A stretch of DNA of 64,000 bases from Sphingomonas sinipercae (GTDB lineage: Bacteria; Pseudomonadota; Alphaproteobacteria; Sphingomonadales; Sphingomonadaceae). The position numbers and the translations under genes were made by a program. How positions within the stretch are numbered: the first letter of the stretch is position 1; the number at the start of each line of letters is the position of its first letter. The stretch spans positions 826,501 through 890,500 of the forward strand of contig NZ_CP049871.1 in NCBI RefSeq assembly GCF_011302055.1, written 5' to 3'. Positions 34,679-44,697 of the stretch are shown piece after piece. The notes under the pieces were generated by a model. The model was not told the origin of the DNA, did no database searches, and worked only from the letters and a program-made list of their open reading frames with translations.

Positions 34679-35671
34679 ATGCTCCACGTCCCGACCCTTG
34701 TCGCAAATCAGCAGGCTCCGGAGGATTCGGTGCGTCCGAAGCTGCGCGTCTTGCTTGCCGCTCCGCGTGGCTTCTGCGCCGGCGTCCGCCGCGCGATTGA
34801 TGCGGTCCGGGATGCGCTCGCGGTCCACGGGGCGCCGGTCTACGTGCGGCGGCCCATCGTCCACAATCTCGATGTCGTCCGAAGCCTTGAGGCCGAAGGT
34901 GCGATCTTCGTCGAAGAGCTGAGCGAGGTGCCGGCCGGAAGCGTCGTCGTCCTATCGGCGCACGGGGTCGCACCCGCTGTCTTGAAGGAGGCATCGGACT
35001 TGGGGCTGCGCGCCTTCGACGCCGTCTGCCCGCTGGTCGCCAAGGTCCACCGCGAAATCGAAAGGCATCACCGCAGGGGCCGCCACGTCGTCATCATCGG
35101 TCATCATGGCCACCCGGAGATCGAGGGCACAATAGGCCGCCTTCCCAAGGGCGCCGCCTCCGTCGTCTCCAGCATCGCCGAGGTCGAGGGATTGCCGCTA
35201 CGCCGCGAAGCCCCGGTCGCCTACGCGGTGCAGACGACCTATTCGGTCGATGAGGCCGAAGGCATCGTCGCTGCGCTGCACGCCCGCTTTGCGAAGGTCG
35301 ACGGGCCATCGACCAGCGACATCTGCTACGCCACCACCAACCGGCAGGCCGCGGTCCGGGAGGTCGCGGCCCGTGCCGACGCGGTGATCGTGGTCGGGGA
35401 AAGCTTTTCTTCCAACGCGGCTCGCCTTGCCGAAGTCGCCTCGCTGCTGTGCCCGAACGTCCAGCTGGTCGCCCGCTCCAACGCGCTCGACGTGGGCCGG
35501 CTGGCCCAAGCGAAATGCGTCGCCATTTCGGCCGCCGCTTCAACGCCAGAAAGCAGCGTCCAAGCGGTGATTTCGCTGCTGGAGGAGCGATTTTGCGTCT
35601 CCATCGAGGAGATCGAGGCGGCGCGGGAAGACACCGTCTTCAAGCGGCTGGCGATCGCCAACCTGGACTAG
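34679..35671 (+). CDS. ispH: 4-hydroxy-3-methylbut-2-enyl diphosphate reductase IspH
   Basis: Last enzyme of the MEP pathway: reduces HMBPP to IPP and DMAPP with a 4Fe-4S cluster. Length is 330 residues. The three cluster cysteines are C33 (GFCAGVRRAID), C117 (DAVCPLVAKVH) and C216 (DICYATTNRQ). SAHGV, GHHGHPEIEG and ESFSSNAARL are substrate-binding motifs. Start ATG follows GGGAGA. IPP/DMAPP feed GGPP and so the adjacent carotenoid genes. Confidence 0.96.
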   Translation: MLHVPTLVANQQAPEDSVRPKLRVLLAAPRGFCAGVRRAIDAVRDALAVHGAPVYVRRPIVHNLDVVRSLEAEGAIFVEELSEVPAGSVVVLSAHGVAPAVLKEASDLGLRAFDAVCPLVAKVHREIERHHRRGRHVVIIGHHGHPEIEGTIGRLPKGAASVVSSIAEVEGLPLRREAPVAYAVQTTYSVDEAEGIVAALHARFAKVDGPSTSDICYATTNRQAAVREVAARADAVIVVGESFSSNAARLAEVASLLCPNVQLVARSNALDVGRLAQAKCVAISAAASTPESSVQAVISLLEERFCVSIEEIEAAREDTVFKRLAIANLD

Positions 35672-35691
35672 TCGCGCCACCGCTTTCGCGG

Positions 35692-36336
35692 TCAGCCTGC
35701 GTCGCTCAGCCGCAAATCCGCTTCGACGGCAATTCGGATTGCATCCGCGGAACTGGTCACGCCAAGCGACTGAAGCATCCGGGCGCGGTGCATCTTGACC
35801 GTCTTCTCGTCGATGCCGAGCTCGCCGCCGATCTGCTTGTTGCGAAAACCCGCGCTCATCAGCTTCAGCACCTGTCGTTGCCGACGGGTCAGCCCATCGA
35901 CCAGTTGCTTCGCTCGCTGGTTGCGAAGGCCTCCCTGCGCCGCACATTCGCTGACATCCATTTGCGAGCCGACGAACAGCGTCACCCGGCCGGCATCGTC
36001 CCGTACCGGCGCGATCATTACGGCATTGCGGAACGCGCGGCCGTCCTTGCGGTAATTGGTCAGTTCGACGACCACCGAAGCCCCTTTTCGAACGGCTTTG
36101 CCAAGGGCGAGCTGCGCTTCCGGCTCGGTCGCTTCGCCCGACAGGAAACGGCAATTGCGGCCGACCGCCTCTTCCCGCGAGTAGCCGGTGAGTTGCTCGA
36201 AAGCCGCGTTGACGGCGATGATCGGATTATCGGGCAACCGGCAATCGGTCACGATCGTCGCAATCGGCGTGTTGGCGATGGATTTGACTACCGTGTCCAC
36301 GTCGTCCGGGCTCAATTGTGCGTCCGCCTGATGCAT
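35692..36336 (-). CDS. LOV (PAS) domain-HTH LuxR-type regulator, probable blue-light sensor
   Basis: A 214-residue protein. Residues about 14-130 form a PAS domain of LOV type: GRNCRFLSG with photo-adduct C62, flavin-contact asparagines N94 and N104 in NYRKDGRAFRN, and Q125 in FVGSQMDV. These are the residues needed for flavin photochemistry. Residues 146-206 are a FixJ/LuxR helix-turn-helix (LTRRQRQVLKLMSAG, NKQIGGELGIDEKTVKMHR). The architecture matches the light-activated regulator EL222 of Erythrobacter, with the domains in reverse order. It converges on ispH and lies beside the carotenoid cluster; that it controls them is inference. Confidence 0.88.
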   Translation of the reverse strand: MHQADAQLSPDDVDTVVKSIANTPIATIVTDCRLPDNPIIAVNAAFEQLTGYSREEAVGRNCRFLSGEATEPEAQLALGKAVRKGASVVVELTNYRKDGRAFRNAVMIAPVRDDAGRVTLFVGSQMDVSECAAQGGLRNQRAKQLVDGLTRRQRQVLKLMSAGFRNKQIGGELGIDEKTVKMHRARMLQSLGVTSSADAIRIAVEADLRLSDAG

Positions 36337-36417
36337 GGTGCCAGGGGCGTAGCATACCTAGCCCTAAGCAGGTAACTCAACCCGTGGGCTGAATCCTGCC
36401 GATGCTGGAAGAGGCGC

Positions 36418-36493
36418 TGGTGAGCCCTGCTGGGTTCGAACCAGCGACCTACTGATTAAAAGTCAGTTGCTCTACCGACTGAGCTAAGGGCCC
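36418..36493 (-). tRNA. tRNA-Lys (TTT anticodon)
   Basis: A 76-base cloverleaf on the reverse strand: acceptor GGGCCCT/AGGGCTC (one G-U pair), D-arm AGCTCAGTCGGTAGAG, anticodon stem CTGAC..., loop CTTTTAA (anticodon TTT), T-arm GGTTCGAACCC, and encoded CCA. Confidence 0.96.
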
Positions 36494-36510
36494 GACCAGC
36501 GGGGAGCGCG

Positions 36511-37008
36511 TTACCGCCGTGGCCGCGGCCTAGCAAGGCGGTCCGCGAGATGACGTGCGGTAAGCGCGCCGTGAAGCCGCCAGCCGGGGGCGATTGCGGC
36601 TAGCGGACCGACGACGAAAATACGGCTCGACGCGGCACGGTGAGGAACGGTCAGGCCGCGCGAACGCCACTGGCCGCCACTCCACGCGGCGATGTCGAGA
36701 TCGAGCACCCGCTCGCCCCAGCGCCGACCAGGGCGGCGCCCGAACTCCCGCTCAATCGCCTTGAGCCGTTGCAGCATCTGGGGCGGCGCAAGCGTGCATT
36801 CAACCAAGGCGACGGAATTGGCGAATTCCCGGCCCGCCCCACCGACCGCGGGATTGAGGATGGTCGGCGCAACGTCGAACAGGCCGAATTCGCTTTCCAG
36901 GCGGAATACGGCGGCCTCGACCACGCTTGCCGGCCGTCCGTGGCGCCCATGGCGGCGGTTCGACCCGATGGCGATTGCGTAGAGGTGCGTTGCTTCGGCC
37001 AAGCGCAT
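36511..37008 (-). CDS. folK: 2-amino-4-hydroxy-6-hydroxymethyldihydropteridine pyrophosphokinase
   Basis: Transfers pyrophosphate from ATP to hydroxymethyldihydropterin in folate synthesis. Length is 165 residues. It starts AIAIGSNRRHG (pterin site), then FANSVALVECTLAP, LKAIEREFGRRPGRRWGERVLDLDIAAW, where RWGxRxLDLDI is the HPPK signature with the magnesium aspartates. VPHRAASSRIFVVGPLAAIAP follows. folB and folP are not adjacent. ATG 37008 is divergent from the uracil-DNA glycosylase gene by 17 bases. Confidence 0.93.
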   Translation of the reverse strand: MRLAEATHLYAIAIGSNRRHGRHGRPASVVEAAVFRLESEFGLFDVAPTILNPAVGGAGREFANSVALVECTLAPPQMLQRLKAIEREFGRRPGRRWGERVLDLDIAAWSGGQWRSRGLTVPHRAASSRIFVVGPLAAIAPGWRLHGALTARHLADRLARPRPRR

Positions 37009-37025
37009 GGGCCTAGGTGAGCGCG

Positions 37026-37694
37026 ATGCACTTCGCCAGCCCCGCCGACCGGTCGCCCATTCCCCAGGCGGAGGCGCCGCGCGATTGCCCGCTGTGCCCG
37101 CGTCTGGTGCGCTTCCGCGAAGCGTGCAGGGCCGAGTTTCCCGAATGGTGGAATGCGCCGGTTCCCGCGTTCGGCGATCCCGATGCCTGGCTGGCAATCA
37201 TTGGCCTCGCGCCGGGCAAGCATGGCGCCAACCGCACCGGTCGCCCCTTCACCGGCGATTATGCCGGCGACCTCCTCTATGCGACGTTGCTCAAGTTCGG
37301 CCTGGCCAAGGGCGCTTATGCCGGCGATTCCGCCGATGGATTGCGGCTGGACGGCGCGATCATCCTCAACGCCGTCAAATGCCTGCCCCCGGCGAACAAA
37401 CCCGAGCCGAGCGAGATCGCCACCTGCCGCAATTATCTGGAAGCGGGCCTGGCAACTTTGCCAAAGGTGCGTGTGGTTGTCGCGCTTGGGCAGATCGCCC
37501 ACGTCGCTTCCGCCCGGGCGCTGGGCCTGCCGCCGTCGGGCACCAAGTTCGGGCACGCTGCAGAGGCGGTTGCTCCCGACGGCCGCATCTTGCTCTCCAG
37601 CTATCATTGCTCGCGCTACAATCAGAATACGCGAAAGCTCGACGCGCCGATGTTCGAAGCGATATTTGAGCGGGCGCTGGCACTGGGGGACTGA
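37026..37694 (+). CDS. Uracil-DNA glycosylase family protein (4Fe-4S, UdgB/family 5 type)
   Basis: A 222-residue DNA-repair glycosylase that excises uracil and related damaged bases. Cluster cysteines C21 and C24 in DCPLCPRLVRF, with two more in VKCLPP and ATCRNYL. Motif A is GLAPGKHGANRTGRPFTGDYAG, where the catalytic-water residue is alanine/histidine-type as in family 5 rather than GEAPG as in family 4. Motif C is SSYHCSRYNQN. The SD AGGTGA at 37015-37020 favours ATG 37026 over GTG 37017. Next gene starts right after its stop. Confidence 0.9.
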   Translation: MHFASPADRSPIPQAEAPRDCPLCPRLVRFREACRAEFPEWWNAPVPAFGDPDAWLAIIGLAPGKHGANRTGRPFTGDYAGDLLYATLLKFGLAKGAYAGDSADGLRLDGAIILNAVKCLPPANKPEPSEIATCRNYLEAGLATLPKVRVVVALGQIAHVASARALGLPPSGTKFGHAAEAVAPDGRILLSSYHCSRYNQNTRKLDAPMFEAIFERALALGD

Positions 37695-38381
37695 ATGGCC
37701 GGGGAACTTGAAAGCCTTCACGGGAACGAGCCGCTCGCGGCGCGGATCGAGCGTCACGACTATGACCGCATGGTCATGCTCTCCGACGGTGTGTTCGCGA
37801 TCGCGATCACGCTTCTGGCACTGGAATTGCCGCTTCCGCACGCGTGGGACGGGCGGCTGCAATCGCTCGCGGTTGCCGCGGGGCCGGCGCTTTTGGGCTA
37901 TCTGTTCGCCTTCCTGATTGTCGGTGCCTTCTGGCTCATGCACCGCCGGATCTACGCGCAGCTGCTACGCGTCGACCGGTTCGTCAGTGTCATCACCCTG
38001 GCGATTCTCGGCCTGGTCGGGCTGTCCCCGTTTATTGCGCGGCTCGTAACCGAGATCGGGCCGACGAAAGGCATGGTCGCTTATGTCGCGCTCGTCTCCA
38101 GCGTGACGTTCCTGCAGGTCGTTTTGTGGTTCTACGCAATGAACCGCCCCGGCATGATCCACGCGGAAGTGACCGCTGCCGAACGGCGAAGCGTCCTGTT
38201 CCGCTTCGGGTCGATCGCCCTGGTCTGGGGCGCGCTCGCCTTGTGGGCGGTGCTTCGCGACGAAACGCTGAAGGGCGAACTGATCGCAGCGGCGGCGGTC
38301 ATCAGCCTGGCGATCCGCCGCCTGAGCCTGCACTTGCTCGGAAAGAACGCCGACTCGGGTTCGGCAGCCGCCGCCGACTAG
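37695..38381 (+). CDS. TMEM175 family potassium channel-like protein (DUF1211)
   Basis: A 228-residue membrane protein with six hydrophobic segments. The first helix carries RMVMLSDGVFAIAITLLALEL, the FSDGVFAIAxTLL signature of bacterial TMEM175 channels (FS replaced by LS here). FWLMHRRIYAQL in the third region is also typical. Bacterial members form potassium-leak channels. The start codon follows the udg stop directly, so they share a transcript. Physiological role unknown. Confidence 0.87.
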   Translation: MAGELESLHGNEPLAARIERHDYDRMVMLSDGVFAIAITLLALELPLPHAWDGRLQSLAVAAGPALLGYLFAFLIVGAFWLMHRRIYAQLLRVDRFVSVITLAILGLVGLSPFIARLVTEIGPTKGMVAYVALVSSVTFLQVVLWFYAMNRPGMIHAEVTAAERRSVLFRFGSIALVWGALALWAVLRDETLKGELIAAAAVISLAIRRLSLHLLGKNADSGSAAAAD

Positions 38382-39229
38382 CGGTCCTCGACCAGGCGGC
38401 CGTAAAGGTCGGGCCGCCGGTCGCGGAAGAAGCCGAAGGCGGCGCGATGCTTCTTGGCCAGCGCCAGGTCGAGCTCGGCCGTAATCACCCCGCTCTCCTG
38501 CGCACCGAATTCGGCGAGAATGTCGCCGCGCTCGTCGCAGATGAAGCTGTGCCCGTAGAAGCGCTGCCCGCACTCCGTCCCGATGCGGTTGGCAGCGACC
38601 ACCGGCACGACGTTGCTAACGGCATGGCCGATCATCGCCCGGCGCCACAACCGCGAGGTGTCGAGGTCGGGATCGTGCGGCTCGGTGCCGATCGCGGTCG
38701 GATAGAAGAGGATATCGGCGCCCATCAGCATCATCGCCCGCGCCGTTTCGGGATACCACTGGTCCCAGCACACGCCGACGCCCAGCGTCGAGCGGTCGGG
38801 GCCATTCCATACCTTGAACCCGGTGTTGCCGGGGCGGAAGTAGAACTTCTCCTCATAGCCCGGGCCGTCGGGAATGTGGCTCTTGCGATAGACCCCGGCG
38901 ATCTTCCCGTCCGGGCCGATCATCGCCAGCGAGTTGTAATGGTGCGGACCGTCCGCCTCGAAAAAGCTGGTAGGAATCCACAGCTTCAGCTCTTGCGCAA
39001 GCGCCTGCATCGCCAGCACCGACGGATGCTCCGCGGTCGGCTTCGCGTTGGCGAACAGGGCTTCGTCTTCCTCGCGGCAGAAATACGGACCTTCGAACAG
39101 CTCGGGTGGAAGCACGACTTGCGCCCCTTTCCCATGCGCTTCGCGCACGAGATCGGAGACGTTGCGGATGTTCTCCTGCGTGTCCTCGCCAAAGGCGAGC
39201 TGGAGCGCGGCGACGGTTAGCTTGGTCAT
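38378..39229 (-). CDS. aguB: N-carbamoylputrescine amidase
   Basis: Nitrilase-superfamily enzyme (283 residues) that hydrolyses N-carbamoylputrescine to putrescine, CO2 and ammonia. Catalytic triad: E43 (LPPELFEGPYF), K116 (YRKSHIPDGPGYEEKFYF) and C154 (GVCWDQWYPE). The CWDQW context and HIPDGPGYEEKFYF are specific to AguB. ATG 39229 was chosen. aguA, the preceding step, is 0.5 kb away on the same strand, with one opposite-strand gene in between. Confidence 0.93.
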   Translation of the reverse strand: MTKLTVAALQLAFGEDTQENIRNVSDLVREAHGKGAQVVLPPELFEGPYFCREEDEALFANAKPTAEHPSVLAMQALAQELKLWIPTSFFEADGPHHYNSLAMIGPDGKIAGVYRKSHIPDGPGYEEKFYFRPGNTGFKVWNGPDRSTLGVGVCWDQWYPETARAMMLMGADILFYPTAIGTEPHDPDLDTSRLWRRAMIGHAVSNVVPVVAANRIGTECGQRFYGHSFICDERGDILAEFGAQESGVITAELDLALAKKHRAAFGFFRDRRPDLYGRLVEDR

Positions 39230-39303
39230 GCGCTTGCCCTTAGCGGCATTCGCCGCACAGTGGCAGCCACGACGAGCGAGTCGCAGGGCATCGATCGGGG
39301 GCA

Positions 39304-39705
39304 ATGATGGAAAACGCATTTGAGCGGCTGGCGCAGGCGGTAGCGAGCTGGGCAGGGCGGCCAGTCGCCTTTGCGCTGGCACTGACGACGATCGTCCTGT
39401 GGCTGATTTCGGGTCCGGTGTTCGGCTGGTCCGACACCTGGCAGCTGGTGATCAACACCGGCACGACGATCATCACCTTCCTGATGGTGTTCCTGATCCA
39501 GAATGCGCAGAATCGCGATGCCAGCGCGATCCAGTCGAAGCTGGACGAGCTGATCCGTGCGATCGACGGCGCCCGCAACGAATTCATCGGCATCGAACAC
39601 CGCACGCAAAGCGAGCTCGAGCGCATCCGCCATTCGATGGAGGCCGAGTTCGGGGTCGACGCTTCGCACGCCGAGACGATCGACCGGCTGCTCGATCGCC
39701 GCTGA
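39304..39705 (+). CDS. Low-affinity iron permease family membrane protein
   Basis: A 133-residue protein of the Fet4-like 'low affinity iron permease' family. Two membrane helices (about 22-40 and 48-68) are followed by a helical cytoplasmic tail. NTGTTIITFLMVFLIQNAQNRD and AIQSKLDELI are the family signature. The bacterial members are much shorter than yeast Fet4, and iron transport is not established for them. It lies between aguB and aguA on the opposite strand. Confidence 0.82.
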   Translation: MMENAFERLAQAVASWAGRPVAFALALTTIVLWLISGPVFGWSDTWQLVINTGTTIITFLMVFLIQNAQNRDASAIQSKLDELIRAIDGARNEFIGIEHRTQSELERIRHSMEAEFGVDASHAETIDRLLDRR

Positions 39706-39717
39706 TGGCGAGAAGGT

Positions 39718-40692
<975 letters not shown>

Positions 40693-40810
40693 GCCCGCCC
40701 GACTAAAGGAGTGGGGGGTGCAAGCAAAGTGCCCCTTCGTTCGTCGATGGGGCATTTCGCCAGGCCGTCCAGCTGCTAGGGTGGGTCGATCATCAGCATG
40801 CGGGGCGACC

Positions 40811-42598
40811 ATGTTTCGAGCGTTCAAATATCTGGCTGCGGCATCGGCGCTGGCCCTGGCCGCGACGGCCGAAGCGCGGGTCGACTATGCGATCGACCTG
40901 ACCGCGCCGGAACATCACACCGGCAAGGTCAGCATCGACTTTCCGGCCACGGCCGGCGCCTCCCTCGACATCAGGATGCCGGCTTGGCGAACCGGTCGCT
41001 ACAACATTCTCAACCTTGCCAACGGGGTCCGCGGTTTCAGCGCCAGCGACCGCGCCGGGCGTCCGCTGCGCTGGAAAAAAATCGACAAATCGACGTGGCG
41101 GATTCACCGCGCGCCGGGGACGCCGGTCCGCGTCGGCTACGAAATCTATGGCAACGAACTGGGCCTTCGCACGCGTCATATCGATGACAGCCATGCCTAC
41201 CTGAACCCATCGGCGATCTTCATGTACGCGGACTCGCTTCGAAGCGACGATACGACGGTGTCGCTGCGGGTGCCGTCGGGCTGGACCAGCGTGTCCGGGA
41301 TGCAATCGCCAGCGCCGCATCGCTTCATCGCCGCCAATTGGGACGTGCTGACCGACTCCCCGATCGAAACCGGCATCAGCCGGCGCTTCGCTTTCAAGGA
41401 GGGCGGCCGCGACTATGAAGTCGTCTTCTGGGGCGATGGCAATTACGACGCTCGGCAGACCGTGGCCGACCTTCAGAAGATCGTCGCCCAGGCGCCGAAA
41501 ATCTGGAGCGCTTATCCCTTCCAGCGCTATGTGTTCATCGTCCACGCGACCGATGGGGCCGGTGGGGCGACCGAGCACCTCAATTCGACCGTGATCCAGA
41601 TTCCGCGTTACGCGTTCTGGCCGCGCGAACGTTATCTCGGCTTCCTCTCGACGGCTTCGCACGAGTTCATCCACACCTGGAACGTGAAGGCGTACCGGCC
41701 CAGCGGCCTTGTCCCTTACGACTACCAGCGGGAAAATTATTCCGACCTTTTGTGGATCGCCGAAGGGTCGACCAGCTACTTCGCCGACCAGCAATTGCTT
41801 CGGGCCGGGATCGCGACGCCGAAGGAATATTTCGGCCACCTCGACGACATCATCGACGGCCACCAGCGGCGTGGCGGCGCGGCGGTGCAGTCGGTCGCCG
41901 ACGCCTCGTTCGACCAGTGGATCGGCCAGTCGGGCGACCGCGCCAGGAATTCGGAAGTCGATATCTATGACCAGGGGGAGATCGTCTCCTGGATCCTCGA
42001 CATTGCACTGCTCGAGCGGACGGGCGGACGAGTCTCCTATCGCGATGTCCATGACGCTCTCTACAAGCGCTTCCCCTCGACCCGGCGGGGCTACAGCAGC
42101 GCGGACGTGCTTCAGATCCTGCAGGAACTGACCGGTTCGTCCTGGAACGACTGGTGGGCTCGCTATGTCAACGCGCCGCTGGGGGCAGTGGACTTCAACA
42201 GCTTGCTTAATCCGGTCGGGCTGAAACTGACCTATTCCAACGCCGCCGATCCGAAGCCGTTCGCCGGCTGGAGCGGGGAACAGGGCAGCGGCGGGATGAA
42301 GCTGACCTCGGTGGAGCGCGGAGGCCCGGCATGGAACGCGGGGTTTACGCCTGACGACATCATCGTCGCTTTCGATGGCAAGCGGGTGACCAACGACCGC
42401 TTCGGCGCCGCACTGGCCGAGCGCCGCCCCGGCGCCACGGTCACCGTGACCTATTTCCGCCGCGACCAGATCGGCCAGAAGACGCTGAAGCTCGGCGCTT
42501 CGAGCGGCGACGCTTCGGTAGGACCGATCGACAATCCCACGGCGGCCCAGAAGGCCCTGTTCCAGCGCTGGCTGCTGGTCACCTACCCGGGCGCTTAA
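40811..42598 (+). CDS. M61 family metallopeptidase with PDZ domain
   Basis: A 595-residue exported aminopeptidase-type protein. Signal peptide is at 1-22. Beta-domain (about 25-190), then the thermolysin-like catalytic domain with the zinc motif HEFIH (284-288) in ASHEFIHTWNVK and a downstream ligand glutamate in WIAEGSTSYF (about 318). A PDZ domain covers about 465-560 (GGPAWNAGFTPDDIIVAFDG). M61 members release N-terminal glycine or alanine; periplasmic role in peptide use is likely. The next gene is an S9 peptidase on the same strand. Confidence 0.92.
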   Translation: MFRAFKYLAAASALALAATAEARVDYAIDLTAPEHHTGKVSIDFPATAGASLDIRMPAWRTGRYNILNLANGVRGFSASDRAGRPLRWKKIDKSTWRIHRAPGTPVRVGYEIYGNELGLRTRHIDDSHAYLNPSAIFMYADSLRSDDTTVSLRVPSGWTSVSGMQSPAPHRFIAANWDVLTDSPIETGISRRFAFKEGGRDYEVVFWGDGNYDARQTVADLQKIVAQAPKIWSAYPFQRYVFIVHATDGAGGATEHLNSTVIQIPRYAFWPRERYLGFLSTASHEFIHTWNVKAYRPSGLVPYDYQRENYSDLLWIAEGSTSYFADQQLLRAGIATPKEYFGHLDDIIDGHQRRGGAAVQSVADASFDQWIGQSGDRARNSEVDIYDQGEIVSWILDIALLERTGGRVSYRDVHDALYKRFPSTRRGYSSADVLQILQELTGSSWNDWWARYVNAPLGAVDFNSLLNPVGLKLTYSNAADPKPFAGWSGEQGSGGMKLTSVERGGPAWNAGFTPDDIIVAFDGKRVTNDRFGAALAERRPGATVTVTYFRRDQIGQKTLKLGASSGDASVGPIDNPTAAQKALFQRWLLVTYPGA

Positions 42599-42687
42599 CG
42601 CCGCAGCCCAAGGAATCCCGCTGCCAGCTTGCGTTTGCCCGCCATCGTGGCACGATGCGGGGGCTCGGGGACCTTGGGGGGAGTTCG

Positions 42688-44658
42688 ATGTACAAGGCCT
42701 TGTTGCTGGCCAGCGCGATTGCGCTGGGCGTTGCGCCCGCTGGCGCGCAAACTTCGCTAGTCGATGACGCCAACGCGTTCGGCTCGCGCGAAGACATCCA
42801 TTCGGCGGATCTTTCGCCCAACGGTCATCGGGTCGCTTACCTGCGGCCGTCCCAAGGCGCCGGCATGGTCGCATTCGTCGCCGACCTCGACACGGGCGCG
42901 ATCCAGACATTCCTGAAGTCGGCCGGGGCGGCCAAGAATGAGAAGATCGACTGGTGCGGCTTCGTCACCGACATACGGCTGATCTGCGAGATCAGCTGGA
43001 TGGAAAGCGATGCCGGGAAACTGATCCCCTTCTCGCGCACCGTCGCGATCAACAGCGACGGCACTGGCGTGAAACTGCTTGGCCAAAGCGCCAGCTACAA
43101 GGACGAGCGCATCCGGCAATTCGACGGCACGATCATCGATTGGCGCCCGGGCGGCGATGGGGCGGTGCTGATGCAGAGGGAGTATGTGCCCGAGACCAAC
43201 ACGACGGGATCCCGCGTCGTGCGGACTGACGACGGCTTGGGCGTCGATTGGATCGACTCGGCCAGCATGGCGACGAAGATCGTGGAAAACCCGCGCCGCG
43301 GCGTCGGGGCCTACCTGACCGACGGGCGGGGAAATGTGCGGGTTCGGATTACCAACGAGGAGGACGGCCGCGGCCTCCTGACCGGTCGCCGGCGGATCGA
43401 TTTCCGCACCGCGTCCTCGCGGGAGTGGCGGTTGCTGAGTGGCTATGGCGGGCAGGAGATCGTGCCACTCGCCATCGATGCGTCGGTGGATTCGCTTTAC
43501 GCCTTGAAGAAGCTGGATGGCCGCTATGCCTTGTACCGGATGCGGCTGACCGATCCCGTGTCGACGGAACTGGTTGCTTCCAATCCGCGTGTCGACATCG
43601 ACGACGTCGTTCGCAGCGCGCAGGGAGGGCAGGTGATCGGCTACAGTTTCGTCGATGACCGGCGCCAGACGATCTATTTCGATGCTTCGCACAAGGCGCT
43701 GGCCGAATCGCTGAACAAGGCGCTGCCCGGCCTGCCGCTGATCCGTTTCGTCGCGGACAGCCAGGACGGCACGCGCAGCCTGGTCTTTGCCGGAAGCGAC
43801 AGCGATCCCGGGCGCTACTATCTCTACGACCGCTCCGCCAAGAAGCTGGATGAGCTGTTCCTTGCGCGGCCACAGCTCGAAAAGCATCCGATCGCCAAGG
43901 TCCAGACGGTCACTGCGACCGTTGCGGATGGAACGCAGATTCCCGCTTATCTGACCCTGCCGGCAGGCAAGGATCCGAAAAACCTCCCCGCCGTGGTCCT
44001 TCCGCATGGCGGACCGAGCTCGCGCGATGAATGGGGTTTCGACTGGATCGCCCAGTTCCTGGCCGCGCGCGGCTACGCCGTGATCCAGCCGAACTATCGG
44101 GGATCGGCGGGCTTTGGCGACCAGTGGCTGGTCGACAATGGCTTCAAGAGCTGGCGGACGTCGATCGGGGATATAACCGGGTCGATCCGCTGGCTGGTGA
44201 AGCAAGGAATTGCCGACCCCAACCGGCTTGCAGTGGTCGGTTGGTCGTATGGCGGATATGCGGCCTTGCAGGCTGCGGCGACCGAGCCCGACCTGTTCAA
44301 GGCCGTCGCCGCGATCGCGCCCGCGACCGACCTCGCTTTGCTGAAGTCAGAGGCGCGGGGCTACGCCAGGCAGGCGCTCGTCGCCGATTTCGTCGGTAAG
44401 GGCCCGCATATCGAAGAAGGATCGCCTTTGCGGCGCGCGGGGGCAATCCGGGCGCCGGTGCTGCTTGCCCATGGCGACCTCGACCTCAACGTCAGCGTCG
44501 ACCATTCGGTGAAGATGGATTCCGCGCTGCGGTCGTCGGGCAAGACCGTCGAGCTGCTGCGGTTCAGGACTCTGGATCACCAGCTCGATGACGGGCCCGC
44601 CCGCCGGGAGCTGCTGCGCAAGATCGGCGAGCTGCTGCAGCGGACTATCGGGCAATAG
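42688..44658 (+). CDS. S9 family prolyl oligopeptidase-type peptidase, secreted
   Basis: A 656-residue serine peptidase. Signal peptide is at 1-20. An N-terminal beta-propeller (about 30-390) precedes the alpha/beta-hydrolase domain. The catalytic triad is S520 (GWSYGGY), D599 (HGDLDLNV) and H631 (LDHQLDD). PHGGPSSRDEWGFD and QPNYRGSAGFG are typical for the acylaminoacyl-peptidase/DPP-IV subgroup. ATG 42688 follows GGGGGGAGTTCG. It is placed 90 bases after the M61 gene; both probably digest peptides in the periplasm. Confidence 0.9.
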   Translation: MYKALLLASAIALGVAPAGAQTSLVDDANAFGSREDIHSADLSPNGHRVAYLRPSQGAGMVAFVADLDTGAIQTFLKSAGAAKNEKIDWCGFVTDIRLICEISWMESDAGKLIPFSRTVAINSDGTGVKLLGQSASYKDERIRQFDGTIIDWRPGGDGAVLMQREYVPETNTTGSRVVRTDDGLGVDWIDSASMATKIVENPRRGVGAYLTDGRGNVRVRITNEEDGRGLLTGRRRIDFRTASSREWRLLSGYGGQEIVPLAIDASVDSLYALKKLDGRYALYRMRLTDPVSTELVASNPRVDIDDVVRSAQGGQVIGYSFVDDRRQTIYFDASHKALAESLNKALPGLPLIRFVADSQDGTRSLVFAGSDSDPGRYYLYDRSAKKLDELFLARPQLEKHPIAKVQTVTATVADGTQIPAYLTLPAGKDPKNLPAVVLPHGGPSSRDEWGFDWIAQFLAARGYAVIQPNYRGSAGFGDQWLVDNGFKSWRTSIGDITGSIRWLVKQGIADPNRLAVVGWSYGGYAALQAAATEPDLFKAVAAIAPATDLALLKSEARGYARQALVADFVGKGPHIEEGSPLRRAGAIRAPVLLAHGDLDLNVSVDHSVKMDSALRSSGKTVELLRFRTLDHQLDDGPARRELLRKIGELLQRTIGQ

Positions 44659-44666
44659 GAAAGCGA

Positions 44667-44687
44667 GGGCGGCGCAAACCGCCGCCC
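44667..44687. terminator. Hairpin between convergent S9 peptidase and rpsD
   Basis: GGGCGGCG (44667-44674) pairs with CGCCGCCC (44680-44687) across a 5-base loop, in the 39-bp gap between two stops. No good U-tract follows on either strand, so efficiency is uncertain. Confidence 0.5.
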
Positions 44688-44697
44688 AAGCCGTCGA

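Noticed and set aside
40793..42910. 705-codon minus-strand frame opposite the M61 peptidase
   Set aside because: Antisense to HEFIH and PDZ coding sequence; low-complexity translation with no recognisable fold.
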